Shown here in pieces: positions 1 through 9,075 of a stretch of 64,000 nt of DNA. Position 1 is the first letter of the stretch. Every line of letters begins with the position of its first letter. The notes under the pieces were generated by a model. That model did no database searches. It worked only from the letters and a program-made list of their open reading frames with translations, and was not told where the DNA came from. A program made the translations under genes and the position numbers. The stretch comes from Thermoplasmata archaeon (GTDB taxonomy: Archaea > Thermoplasmatota > Thermoplasmata > RBG-16-68-12), in assembly GCA_036395115.1 (NCBI GenBank), contig DASWDU010000044.1, forward strand, positions 27,441 through 91,440, given 5' to 3'.

Positions 1-2
1 AT

Positions 3-902
3 CCGGCATACAATCTGATGAACCAGACGGAGAAGGACGCGCTTTTCAACAAGACGTACAACAACCTCGTCGAGGCGAGGGGTCTGAACGAACCGTTCCT
101 CGAGAAGTCCTTCCGTTTCACGCTCGATGCGCTCACCCTCAATCTCGGTCGGGCTCAGTACCTTCAGGCGAACGACGGGTCGTTCCTAGTCAGCGACATC
201 ATCGGGGAGCGCTTGCCGCGCACCCTCACGCTGTTCACAATGGCAAACGCAATCGGGGCCGTATTCGGGATTTGGCTCGGGTTATGGATGGCGCGTCGGG
301 CGCTCACGGTGTTCGATCGAGGGATGACGGTCCTCTCCGTCACGACGTTCATCGTGCCACCCTGGGTGTACGGCCTTTTCTTCATCCTTCTGTTCGGCTA
401 CTCGCTCCATTGGTTCCCCACGGGCGATTGGATCGGCGTCCCGGCGCCGCCGCAGGGCACGATCAACTGGTATGCCGACGTGCTGTACCACATGTTGCTG
501 CCGATGTTCACCTTTGCGTTTGCGACATTCGGGTCTTGGTCGTACACGACCCGGAACTTGGTCCTCCAGATCATGGACGAGGACTTCGTAGTGGCCGCGC
601 GGGCGAAGGGCTTGCCGGAGCAGACGGTCCTCACGAAGTACGTGCTCCGTGCGGCGTCTCCCCCGATCGTCACGTCCCTCGCCCTGACCCTGATTTCCGC
701 CTGGCAAGGCGCGATCATCACGGAAACAGTGTTCAACTACCAAGGCATTGGCCAGCTCTTTTTCAACGCGATCGGCCAGTTCGACGCCCCCGTCATCATC
801 GCTCTGACAGCGATTTACGCCTACCTCCTCGTCATCACCGTATTCATCCTCGATCTCGTGTACGGTCTCCTCGATCCGAGGATTCGCGCGCTCCGGAGGT
901 GA
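3..902 (+). CDS. Oligopeptide/dipeptide ABC transporter permease (DppB/OppB type), 5' partial
   Basis: Inner permease subunit of a peptide ABC importer. The frame is open to the left edge (Pro-Ala-Tyr-Asn-Leu precede the first Met at 18), and the usual N-terminal membrane helix is missing, so the gene starts outside the window. Several hydrophobic segments are visible, and the BPD_transp_1 EAA-type loop lies near 'AARAKGLPEQTVLTKYVLR', where the ATPases dock. The product ends in a DPRIRALRR-type tail usual for the family. It is followed by a second permease and two ATPases on the same strand, a standard Opp/Dpp order. Family assignment is firm; the peptide specificity is inferred. Confidence 0.93.
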   Translation, partial: PAYNLMNQTEKDALFNKTYNNLVEARGLNEPFLEKSFRFTLDALTLNLGRAQYLQANDGSFLVSDIIGERLPRTLTLFTMANAIGAVFGIWLGLWMARRALTVFDRGMTVLSVTTFIVPPWVYGLFFILLFGYSLHWFPTGDWIGVPAPPQGTINWYADVLYHMLLPMFTFAFATFGSWSYTTRNLVLQIMDEDFVVAARAKGLPEQTVLTKYVLRAASPPIVTSLALTLISAWQGAIITETVFNYQGIGQLFFNAIGQFDAPVIIALTAIYAYLLVITVFILDLVYGLLDPRIRALRR

Positions 903-960
903 GCAAGCGTCGGCTCCGGCTCCGATTGGCATCAGGGCCGCGGTCCGCGAGGCGGTCCGG

Positions 961-2364
961 ATGAAGTCGGGCATCGTGGGCTTCGGCATCATCGCCTCCC
1001 TGATCGTCGTCGCAGGGGTTGTCCCGTTCTACGCCCCATATGACGTGGTCCGCCATTGGTCGTCCTTCGAGCCTTGGCAAGACAACCCGAAGCGCGCCGC
1101 CCCCGAGTGGTCCGATCCTTCGGGCATTCACGAGCCTCGCACTATGATTTTTGAAAGCGACAGCTTCCGCAAGGTGGTTGTGCGAAAGTACATTCCGCCG
1201 TCGCAGGGGGGTCCCCTAAATCTCACCATCATTAACCTCACAAAGAACTTCTACTGGAACTACGACGAATTTCCCTCCGAGATTTCGATCGCAGTCAACG
1301 CGAGTTTTCCGGGCCAGAGTCCGGCCATCTCAGTATACATGTGGCGACCGGACAACCAGTATGTCCTTCTCCTCCCCTACTCGGCCACGGACGAACAGAG
1401 GAACGTATCCACGATAATCACGCAGAAATCGGAGTACATCGAGCCGCTCAAACGAAACCTGCGAACCTGGGTCCTCCGTGAGGGCGTGCTCAACGAGAGC
1501 AATGTCCCCAATTGGCAATCCATCACGCCGGAGACGGTCCTCTTTGCGAGAAACGATTCTGCTCAGGTCAGCAGTCGCAACGCGAACATCGCCAAGGGGT
1601 TCTACCAACTCGTCATCGACTACGAAGGGTTCAGCCTGTCGGATGATGTGAATGGCCGTTTCATCGTCTACGGGACGGTGTTCGGACTTGCCGGGACGGA
1701 TGATCATCGCCGAGACCTCCTGACGGGACTGTTGTGGGGCGCACCGATTGCGTTGGCGTTCGGCGTCGCAGCCGGTGGCGTCGTGGTGCTCATCCAGACC
1801 CTTCTCGGGGCGCTCGCTGCCTGGTACGGAGGTCCGATTGACGAGTTCGTCCAGAGGGCCGCGGACTTCTATCTCGTCATCCCGACCTTACCCATCCTGA
1901 TCTTGGTCTCTCTGTTCTATCGACCCGGGATCGTCGCTCTGCTCTTCTATCTCGTCGCATTCGGGGTGGTCGGTTCGACCACGAAGGTCGTCCGTAGCAT
2001 CGTCCTTCAGATCAAGGAAGAGCAATTCATCGAGGCCGCCCAGTCCTACGGCGCGAGCCGAGGTCGCATCCTGTTCAAGTACATCATCCCGCGCATCATG
2101 CCTTACACGTTTGCCCTCGTCGCGCTCAGCGTCCCTGCCTTCATTTTCGTTGAGGCGTCCTTGAGTTTCCTCGGCTTGGGCGATCCGGTCCTTCCGACCT
2201 GGGGGGCCATCATCGGCGAGGCGTATACGCAAGGCGCTCTCTTCTACGGCTGGTGGTGGTGGATTCTCTTCCCGGCCGGGGGGATCATCTACACGACGAT
2301 AGGCTTCGCGCTCCTAGGGTATGCCTTCGACAAGGTGCTGAACCCGCGTCTTCGCGAAGAATGA
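961..2364 (+). CDS. Oligopeptide ABC transporter permease (DppC/OppC type) with large extracytoplasmic insertion
   Basis: Second permease of the peptide importer. One N-terminal helix (about residues 5-24) is followed by roughly 200 hydrophilic, beta-rich residues before the conserved permease core begins near residue 240 (YGTVFGLAGTDDHRRDLL). The core carries the EAA loop 'AAQSYGASRGRILFKYI' and the C-terminal FDKVLNPRLREE motif. DppC proteins are normally about 280-300 residues, so this one at 467 has an insertion of about 165, probably an external domain. The frame is open upstream of ATG 961 (RAAVREAVR), so a non-ATG start nearer 905-950 is possible. It lies 58 bp after the first permease. 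Confidence 0.92.
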   Translation: MKSGIVGFGIIASLIVVAGVVPFYAPYDVVRHWSSFEPWQDNPKRAAPEWSDPSGIHEPRTMIFESDSFRKVVVRKYIPPSQGGPLNLTIINLTKNFYWNYDEFPSEISIAVNASFPGQSPAISVYMWRPDNQYVLLLPYSATDEQRNVSTIITQKSEYIEPLKRNLRTWVLREGVLNESNVPNWQSITPETVLFARNDSAQVSSRNANIAKGFYQLVIDYEGFSLSDDVNGRFIVYGTVFGLAGTDDHRRDLLTGLLWGAPIALAFGVAAGGVVVLIQTLLGALAAWYGGPIDEFVQRAADFYLVIPTLPILILVSLFYRPGIVALLFYLVAFGVVGSTTKVVRSIVLQIKEEQFIEAAQSYGASRGRILFKYIIPRIMPYTFALVALSVPAFIFVEASLSFLGLGDPVLPTWGAIIGEAYTQGALFYGWWWWILFPAGGIIYTTIGFALLGYAFDKVLNPRLREE

Positions 2365-2378
2365 GGGCGTGACAGGAC

Positions 2379-3620
2379 GTGCCGGCTCTCGAGGTGGAGA
2401 ACCTACGGTACTACTATCGAACACGTCGGGGAGCGGTGAAGGCCGTCGACGACGTTTCATTCTCGATCGAACCGGGCGAGACGATCGCGGTGGTGGGGGA
2501 GAGCGGATGTGGCAAGACCTCGACCGCGAACGCGATCATGAGGCTGCTCCCTCGGAACGTGGAGACGTACGAAGGCCGCGTTGTGCTCGACGGACAAGAC
2601 ACGATGGCCTACTCGAACGAAGAGTTCCGGCATAAGGTGCGCTGGCGCGGTATCTCGATGGTCTTTCAGAGCGCGATGAACGCTCTCAGCCCGACGACCC
2701 GTTGCGGCTTCCAGGTCGCGGAGCCACTGATGGTCCACTACGACCTCGAGAAGGAGGAGGCGCTTGAGGCCGCACGCGAGGGCCTCCGGAACGTCGGCCT
2801 GTCCGAAGATGTCGCGAAGCGGTATCCGCACGAACTGAGCGGCGGGATGAAGCAGCGGGTCGTCATCGCGATGGCCCTCGTACTGAAGCCCAAGGTAGTG
2901 ATCCTGGATGAGCCCACCTCGGCCCTCGACGTGATGACCCAGGCGAACATCATCAACCTGTTGAAGGGATTGCAGAAGGAATCTCGTCTCGCGTACCTTT
3001 TCATCACGCACGACCTGGGGCTCGCCAGCGAACTCGCGGACAAGGTCGCGATCATGTACGCGGGGAAGATCGTCGAGATAGGCACTGCGTCTCGAGTGTA
3101 TCCGGCCCCGCAGCATCCCTACACGCAGAAGCTCATCCAAAGCGTGCCGCTCCTAAGGGGCGAGGTCGCGCCTGACTTCATCCCGGGCGTGCCGCCGGAT
3201 CTCACGAGCGTGCCGGCGGGCTGCCGGTTCCATCCGCGCTGTCCCGTCTCTTTCAAGATGTGCGGCTGGTCGGCGTCCGAGCTTCAGGCGTTTCTCGAGG
3301 CGCGATCCGGTGCGACTGGGCAGGCGGGCGTGAAGCCGTTGAGCGCCGCGAAGTTCGAGCCGAAGGATTCTTGGAAGCTCGTCGTGAAACCGAAAGCGGG
3401 GACGGCGCCGGCCGACCTCGCCTCGGAGATTCGGGCCCTCGTTGACGTCGAACGTGCGAAGGCGCCTGTGCTCCAAGGGATCGAGACCGTGCGAGAACGG
3501 GGAGAACGGGTCGTCATCGACCTCTACGCGGCCGCGGTGCCGGAGCTCATGGGTGCCGATGGCCAGAGGGCGGCGTGTTGGTTACTCACGGAGGAGGGGA
3601 AGAGGTATGCAGGCGGCTGA
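2379..3620 (+). CDS. Oligopeptide ABC transporter ATPase (OppD/DppD) with C-terminal extension
   Basis: ATP-hydrolysing subunit of the peptide importer. GTG start at 2379, 14 bp after the permease stop. Walker A GESGCGKT at residues 40-47, signature LSGGM at 153-157, Walker B VVILDEPT at 173-180, and the H-loop FITHD near 208. The oligo_HPY tail (RFHPRCPVSFKMC) follows at about 277-290. After it come about 110 extra residues, not typical of OppD, ending in an alpha/beta-like stretch (RVVIDLYAAAVPELMG). The next ATPase gene overlaps by 14 bp, so the two are probably translationally coupled. Confidence 0.94.
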   Translation: MPALEVENLRYYYRTRRGAVKAVDDVSFSIEPGETIAVVGESGCGKTSTANAIMRLLPRNVETYEGRVVLDGQDTMAYSNEEFRHKVRWRGISMVFQSAMNALSPTTRCGFQVAEPLMVHYDLEKEEALEAAREGLRNVGLSEDVAKRYPHELSGGMKQRVVIAMALVLKPKVVILDEPTSALDVMTQANIINLLKGLQKESRLAYLFITHDLGLASELADKVAIMYAGKIVEIGTASRVYPAPQHPYTQKLIQSVPLLRGEVAPDFIPGVPPDLTSVPAGCRFHPRCPVSFKMCGWSASELQAFLEARSGATGQAGVKPLSAAKFEPKDSWKLVVKPKAGTAPADLASEIRALVDVERAKAPVLQGIETVRERGERVVIDLYAAAVPELMGADGQRAACWLLTEEGKRYAGG

Positions 3621-4638
3621 GCCGACCCCGCAATCGGAAGGGCTCCCGTTCGACGATGGCGGGGACTACCCGCTCCTGCAGCTCGATGATCTGCGGATGT
3701 GGTTCATGGTGGGCAGCGGCCTGTTCCGCACCCCGCTCGCCGTCAAGGCCGTGGACGGTGTCTCGCTCGCCCTCTGGAAAGGCGAAACCGTCGCCATCGT
3801 CGGAGAGAGCGGGTCTGGCAAGACAACCTTGGGGCGCGTCGTCCTCCGGATTCTGGAGCCCACCGAAGGGCGACTCTTGTACGCAGGGATGGACATCACT
3901 CACGCCTGGCAGCGAGATCTCATGTGGCTTCGGCGAAAGGCGGGAATCATCCCGCAGGACCCCTATTCCTCCGTCAACCCGACGTTTCCGATATACCGGA
4001 TCCTCGAGGAGCCGCTTGCGGTCCACCGCCTCGGCACGCCGGGGGAGCGAGCCGAGATGATCGGCAAGGCGCTCGAGAACGTGAAGCTCACTCCGCCCGA
4101 GCTGTTCCAGGCGAAGTTCCCGCACCAGCTCAGCGGTGGCCAGCGCCAGCGCGTCGCCGTTGCCCGCGCCATGATCCTCAATCCGGAATTCATCGTGGCC
4201 GACGAGCCGGTATCGATGCTCGACGCCTCCGTGCGGATCTCGATCCTGCGCCTGCTCCGCCAACTCCAGCGGAAATTCGGGATTGCGTTCCTCTACATCA
4301 CGCATGACCTCGCGACCGCGCGACACTTCTCCGACCGCGTCGCCATCATGTATGCGGGCAAGATCGCCGAGACGGGCCCCGTCACCGACGTGCTGAGCGA
4401 ACCCCTCCATCCCTACACGCAGGCGTTGATCGAGGCGATTCCGGACCCGGATCCAGAGAACCGGTTGCGGGAGCGTCCTGCCCTCCCGGGCGAACCCCCC
4501 GTGCTGACGTCCCCCCCTCCCGGGTGCCGCTTCCATCCGCGATGCCCGATCGCGAAGGCGGGCCTCTGCGACGTGGTAGAACCGCCGCTCCGGGAGCTCA
4601 GGCCTGGCCATCTCGCCGCCTGCCACCTCGCTTCTTGA
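3607..4638 (+). CDS. Oligopeptide ABC transporter ATPase (OppF/DppF)
   Basis: Second ATPase of the peptide importer. ATG 3607 was chosen over upstream in-frame starts because it is preceded by a GA-rich ribosome site (GGAGGGGAAGAGG) and gives a normal OppF length of 343 residues. Walker A GESGSGKT at 66-73, LSGGQ before the Walker B (EFIVADEPVSMLD), an ITHD H-loop and a C-terminal oligo_HPY Cys cluster (HPRCPIAKAGLCDV) are all present. It overlaps the OppD gene by 14 bp. Its 3' end overlaps the convergent beta-propeller gene by 41 bp. Confidence 0.94.
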   Translation: MQAAEPTPQSEGLPFDDGGDYPLLQLDDLRMWFMVGSGLFRTPLAVKAVDGVSLALWKGETVAIVGESGSGKTTLGRVVLRILEPTEGRLLYAGMDITHAWQRDLMWLRRKAGIIPQDPYSSVNPTFPIYRILEEPLAVHRLGTPGERAEMIGKALENVKLTPPELFQAKFPHQLSGGQRQRVAVARAMILNPEFIVADEPVSMLDASVRISILRLLRQLQRKFGIAFLYITHDLATARHFSDRVAIMYAGKIAETGPVTDVLSEPLHPYTQALIEAIPDPDPENRLRERPALPGEPPVLTSPPPGCRFHPRCPIAKAGLCDVVEPPLRELRPGHLAACHLAS

Positions 4639-6115
4639 TCTTCGAGGGAACGTCGAGCTCGACCAGAGCCACGAGGACGACGCCAATGGTCGCGATGGTG
4701 ACCGTGGCGCTCAGCAACAAGAACGCCAGAGGATCCGGGACCGTGGGGATTGACGTGCTGAACTTCAGTATCCGACCCATCGCCATCGTCCCGCCCGCCT
4801 CCACGACCGCGCGGAACTCATATGACCCACCAGGGATGAGATCGAGCAGCGGCATCTCGAACGGATCGGCGGAGCCGAGGGACGTCGTGCCCGTCCTCCT
4901 CCAATCGGCCTCCCCGAGGGGCCGCCAATCGAACGAGACGTTCGCGGCGGCGTAGCTCCCGAGGGACGTGACCTCACCGTGAAGCCGCGCTGAGCTCGTC
5001 GTGACTTCTGACGCTCCGAGCGTCCTCGTCCCCAGGACGGACAAGCCCACCGCATGGCGCAGCGCGCCGCGCGTCCAATCGTAGTACGTAACGTGCGGGG
5101 CCCCACCGGGATCCAACGCGAGGCTTGGTTCCCACCCGACGGTGCTGTCGTCGTCGACCGTCTGGATCTCCCACGTGCCGTTCACGGATTCGGCGTATCG
5201 GAGAACGCCCTGAAGTTGGGCGTAGTAGGCAACGCGAAGTCGGTCGTCCGGGCCGACGACGAGGCTCGTCCCCAACCCGGGGTTCCCCGCGGCGTCGATG
5301 GTTGAAAACAACCAGGCATCCGGCGAACGTCTCGCGTACCCGAGGCTCGCGCTCTTGGCGTCGTAGTAGACGATGTGCGGCGTCCCGCCGCGATCGAGCC
5401 CGAATCGTACGTACCAGGACGCGCGCTCCATGCCTCCAACGTCCTCGACGATCCACGTGCTCCCCGGTCTCGATGCGTACCGGAGGTGTCCGAACCCGAA
5501 GTACGCGACGTGCGGAATGCCATTGCGATCGAGGGCGATCGACTCATACGCCGCACCCGGCCCCGAGGCATCGACATCTTCGCGGATCCACGACGAGCCG
5601 GTGAAGTGCGCGTACCGCAAGGTGTTGCTGTACGTCGTGTAGACGACATGGGGCGTTCCCAACCTGTCGAGGACGAGCCCGCTGAATTCGTCGACGTGTC
5701 CCGTGTCCACGTCCGAGATGTTCCACGCCCCGGGAGAGGGGCCTCGGACTCCATAGCGGACCGTGTCTCGATTCTGGTCGTAATACAGGATGTGCAGCGC
5801 CCCCGATGTGTCCACGGCGATGTTCGTATCGCCCGTGTACAGTCCCGGGCCCGTCACTTGCTCCGACGACCAGCCGCTTCCGGCGGACGTGGCCAGCCGC
5901 AACGTGCCCCCGCCATCGTCTTGATAGAGAACGTAAAGGGTCCCGTTGGGGGCGATCGCCAAACTCGAATGACGCCCTGCGTCCCCGCTTCCGTCGACGA
6001 TTTCCACACGCCATGTGAGCCGCGTCCCGGACACGGACACCAACGCCGCGGCAAGGATTGCAGCGGCGAGGATCCCCACGAGCCCGACGGGCCGCCGAAT
6101 CAAACGTCCTTTCAT
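4598..6115 (-). CDS. Exported seven-repeat beta-propeller protein with FN3-like domain and C-terminal membrane anchor
   Basis: Surface protein of unknown substrate. The start at 6115 (MKGRLIRRPVG) gives a basic n-region and hydrophobic signal segment (LVGILAAAILAAALVSVSG). Then come seven repeats of about 45-50 residues with the pattern 'LD..GTPHVVYYD....LRYA.....W....VD', consistent with a seven-bladed propeller. A fibronectin-III-like segment follows (about 385-470), then one transmembrane helix (LAFLLLSATVTIATIGVVLVALVEL) and a basic tail. It lies between the importer ATPase and its binding protein on the opposite strand, so it may handle or sense the same external polymers (inference). 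No enzyme motif is visible. Confidence 0.85.
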   Translation of the reverse strand: MKGRLIRRPVGLVGILAAAILAAALVSVSGTRLTWRVEIVDGSGDAGRHSSLAIAPNGTLYVLYQDDGGGTLRLATSAGSGWSSEQVTGPGLYTGDTNIAVDTSGALHILYYDQNRDTVRYGVRGPSPGAWNISDVDTGHVDEFSGLVLDRLGTPHVVYTTYSNTLRYAHFTGSSWIREDVDASGPGAAYESIALDRNGIPHVAYFGFGHLRYASRPGSTWIVEDVGGMERASWYVRFGLDRGGTPHIVYYDAKSASLGYARRSPDAWLFSTIDAAGNPGLGTSLVVGPDDRLRVAYYAQLQGVLRYAESVNGTWEIQTVDDDSTVGWEPSLALDPGGAPHVTYYDWTRGALRHAVGLSVLGTRTLGASEVTTSSARLHGEVTSLGSYAAANVSFDWRPLGEADWRRTGTTSLGSADPFEMPLLDLIPGGSYEFRAVVEAGGTMAMGRILKFSTSIPTVPDPLAFLLLSATVTIATIGVVLVALVELDVPSKIKKRGGRRRDGQA

Positions 6116-6214
6116 CGAGATGCGTGGCGATTGGGCGACGTCCTCTTCAAGGTGGCGCGACGATGGGACGCGGTTCGAAGTGAGGAGGTCTCCGGTCGCC
6201 GCCTGTGGGACACC

Positions 6215-6296
6215 GTTCGAATCGGTTCGAATTAGGTTCGGGACTCGTCCGGGAAAAGTGATAAATACCGTCCAAGTCATCCGGCGGATTCGAATG
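6215..6296. promoter_or_regulatory. Phased GTTCGAAT repeats between divergent exported-protein genes
   Basis: GTTCGAAT occurs at 6215-6222 and again at 6225-6232, and a degenerate GTTCGGGA follows at 6236. The spacing is one helical turn. A further ATTCGAAT half-palindrome lies near 6288. All sit in the 240-bp region between the beta-propeller gene and the solute-binding protein gene. A TATA-like GATAAATA at 6259-6266 points toward the binding protein. The array looks like an operator; the regulator is unknown. Confidence 0.4.
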
Positions 6297-6356
6297 CGGG
6301 CGGGGAGAGAAGGGGGAGCCTATTCTCGTCTTTCCCGTCAGCATTGGAGGAATACT

Positions 6357-9029
6357 ATGAAGCACCTTGTTGCAGGCGCGCTCGTGGCCGTCTTGCTTTT
6401 GGCGGGGTTGATTTCCCTGCCGAACGCGAGGGCGCAGGGGCGCGTGGGAGGTCAGACCGACAGCCTGCTCTGGTATCAGCAACCGATCCAGGACCAGGCT
6501 CTGGTCGATCTGACATCAGGCACGATGGATGTGTATATGTTCCCGTTGAGGACCGCAGCGAGTATCGCGGCCGCGAGGTCGAATCCCGATCTCTGGACCA
6601 TCGACGTGGGAGGGAGTCTGAACAACCTGTTCATCAACCCCGTCGCGGTGTCCACGACCCCGGCCCCTCCCGACGGTGTGGGGAATCCGTTTGTCCACCG
6701 AGAAATTCGCGAGGCGATGAACTACATCATCGACCGCGATTTCATCTCGCAGGAGATTGCCGGCGGAAGTCAGTTCCCGCACATCACGTTGGAGAACCGG
6801 CTCAATCCGGAGTACGGACGCGACGCCGTCTACGACTCGCGGCTGGAGCGGAACTACAGCTTCGATTTCGACAAGGGCGCGTCGATCATATCCAGCACGC
6901 TCAGCGCCGATACTCCGCTCTACCGGTTCAGCGCCGGGAAGTGGCAGATCAGGAACAGCATCGGGGTGTATCATGACCTCGTGCTGAACTTCGTCATCCG
7001 GACCGAGGACATCCGGAAGGACATCGGGCTCTACATCGCGGGCCAGCTCGAGAAGCTCGGCTTCGGTGTGAACCGCATGATCCTCTCGGGCTCCGCCGCG
7101 TTCGCGATCGTGTACAACGGGCCGGTCGACACCGGCGCATGGCAGTTGTACACGGAAGGATGGGCCGCGACCGCGCTCACGGCGTGGTCGGACACCGACC
7201 CGAACTTCTACTTCTGCGGTGGCGAAGGAAGCAATGTCTGGGGCGTCTACGACGTTTCCGTGGAAGATCCGCCGCTCTGGACGGTTTGCGAGAACCTCCT
7301 GAACGCGAACTACACCAGCCTTGCACAGCGGCAACAGTGGTTCGAGGAGGCCACGTCGCTGTCTCTGAGGAACGCCGTCCGCGTATGGGTCACCGCCGGC
7401 GGGACGTTTGCGGTGAGCAAGCGCGTCACGGGCATGGTCTACGACCTCTCCGGAGGTGCGTGGGGCCTGTTGGCGTCGCGCACCGCGCGCTTCACGAACC
7501 CCGGCGGCACGCTGCACGTCGGTCAGCGGCTGCAGTACCTCTCGCCGTGGAACCCGTGGCAAGGATTTGGATGGCTGTATGATGCTCTCCAGGAGTACGC
7601 GTTCTCCGATCCCGCGGTCTGGCCGCACCCGCACACCGGCCTCTACATGCCGATTCGTTCGACGTTCGCCGTGACGGCTCCGAGCCCGACGAATGTGATT
7701 AACGTCCCCTCGACCGCGCAGATCTGGGACCCGACGACCCTCGGCTTCACGACCGTGGGCACGGGCGTGACCGCGAAGTCCTCGGTGGCGTACACGTTCA
7801 CGTTCGGAACGTGGCACGACGGGGAGCCGTTCACGATGGACGACGTGCTCTACGAACTCGCCTTGGTGTATCGCCGGGCCTGTGCTCCGGCCGCGGGCGG
7901 AGTCTGTGGAACCGCGGGAGGCGATGTCTACGCGAAGGACAACGACGCGGCGACCTTCGCCTCGATCTTGCTGAAGAACATCCTCCGAGGGTTCACGGTG
8001 TCCGGGAACCAACTGACCGTCTACTACGACTACTGGAACGTAGACCCGACGACGATCGCGGCGCAGATCAACCCGGCGTTCCCCGTGACCCCGTGGCCCG
8101 CGAGCCAACTCGCACTCAGCACCGTCTTCGACGACACGTGCCGAATCAGCGAAGTCACGGCGGAGAACGAAGCGAAGGTCGCGCTCGACCTGACGAAAGG
8201 CAACTGCCTGGCCCGGATGGACCTGAACCTCCCGACGGTGACGGGGACGCTCCCGCCCGGACTGAGCTTCGACCCCACGGAAGCGGCAACCCGATGGGCG
8301 GATCTTGCGAACTTTAGGACGACGTACGGTCACTTCTTCGTGAGCAACGGGCCGTACATCCTGACTAAGGTCGACGAGGCCACGCTCCAGACGACTATGG
8401 CGCTCGATACGAGCTACCCGATCGCGGCGAATGCGTACGATGCATTCTTGGTGCCGCGGATCCCGCAGATCTCGTTCGCGCCGCCGTCGTTGGTCCTGAT
8501 CGGCCGACCCGCGCAGTTCGAAGTGAAATCGACGCTCCAAGGGGGCGGCGCCTACGACCTGTTCGACATGACGTGGCTCCTCGTGAACCCGGCAACCGGC
8601 GGGGTACTGTACCAGGGCCAGCCGACGAAGGTAGCGGCCGGCGAGTACACGATCACCCTTACGGGGACCCAGACGGACGCGTTGGCAGCGGGCGCATACG
8701 AGCTTCGGACGATCACGGTAGGCAAAGAGGCAGCGGTGCCGGTGATCGTGTCGCAGTCGTTCATCGCCATTCCGGACGTCGTGACGATTGTCGATGAGCT
8801 CCGCGGCGAGATCAACAGCTTGCAGCAGTCGTTCAACACCCAACTGCAAGACCAGAAGAACCTGACGGCGCAAGCGCAGGCACAGGTCGCGACCCTCCAG
8901 ACGCTCGTGATCGCGTCGATGGCGGTCGCGCTCATCGCCGTCATCGTCGCGGTGGTCGCCATCGTCCGGATCCGGTCGATGCCTCGGCGGCCGAAGGGAG
9001 GCATGCCTCCGGCGGAAGAGGAGATCTAA
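6357..9029 (+). CDS. Membrane-anchored oligopeptide-binding protein (SBP family 5)
   Basis: External ligand-binding subunit for the importer encoded at 3-4638. ATG 6357 follows a GGAGG site at 6346 and opens a clear signal peptide (MKHLVAGALVAVLLLAGL). At 890 residues it is longer than the roughly 550 usual for bacterial SBP_bac_5. Family-like segments include FVHREIREAMNYIIDRDFIS and KSSVAYTFTFGTWHDGEPFT. Two or three Cys pairs may form disulfides. The C-terminus has a Gln-rich coiled coil (about 810-845), then a transmembrane helix (about 850-873) and a basic tail, which would tether it to the membrane. Family assignment is strong. Confidence 0.9.
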   Translation: MKHLVAGALVAVLLLAGLISLPNARAQGRVGGQTDSLLWYQQPIQDQALVDLTSGTMDVYMFPLRTAASIAAARSNPDLWTIDVGGSLNNLFINPVAVSTTPAPPDGVGNPFVHREIREAMNYIIDRDFISQEIAGGSQFPHITLENRLNPEYGRDAVYDSRLERNYSFDFDKGASIISSTLSADTPLYRFSAGKWQIRNSIGVYHDLVLNFVIRTEDIRKDIGLYIAGQLEKLGFGVNRMILSGSAAFAIVYNGPVDTGAWQLYTEGWAATALTAWSDTDPNFYFCGGEGSNVWGVYDVSVEDPPLWTVCENLLNANYTSLAQRQQWFEEATSLSLRNAVRVWVTAGGTFAVSKRVTGMVYDLSGGAWGLLASRTARFTNPGGTLHVGQRLQYLSPWNPWQGFGWLYDALQEYAFSDPAVWPHPHTGLYMPIRSTFAVTAPSPTNVINVPSTAQIWDPTTLGFTTVGTGVTAKSSVAYTFTFGTWHDGEPFTMDDVLYELALVYRRACAPAAGGVCGTAGGDVYAKDNDAATFASILLKNILRGFTVSGNQLTVYYDYWNVDPTTIAAQINPAFPVTPWPASQLALSTVFDDTCRISEVTAENEAKVALDLTKGNCLARMDLNLPTVTGTLPPGLSFDPTEAATRWADLANFRTTYGHFFVSNGPYILTKVDEATLQTTMALDTSYPIAANAYDAFLVPRIPQISFAPPSLVLIGRPAQFEVKSTLQGGGAYDLFDMTWLLVNPATGGVLYQGQPTKVAAGEYTITLTGTQTDALAAGAYELRTITVGKEAAVPVIVSQSFIAIPDVVTIVDELRGEINSLQQSFNTQLQDQKNLTAQAQAQVATLQTLVIASMAVALIAVIVAVVAIVRIRSMPRRPKGGMPPAEEEI

Positions 9030-9041
9030 GCCAAGCGAATC

Positions 9042-9075
9042 GGGCGCGCAACAGCGCGCCCGCCTTTCCTATTTC
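9042..9075 (+). terminator. Hairpin plus T-rich tract after the binding-protein gene
   Basis: GGGCGCGC and GCGCGCCC form a perfect 8-bp stem with an AACA loop (9042-9061), 12 bp after the stop codon. A pyrimidine/T-rich tract (CCTTTCCTATTTCTTC) follows. This is consistent with a terminator for the binding-protein gene; the next gene is convergent and ends at 9069. Confidence 0.6.

Noticed and set aside
6516..8873. A 785-codon open frame opposite the solute-binding protein gene
   Set aside because: It is the mirror of GC-rich third positions; the translation is Arg/Asp/Val-rich without domains, while the plus strand has a signal peptide and an SBP pattern.
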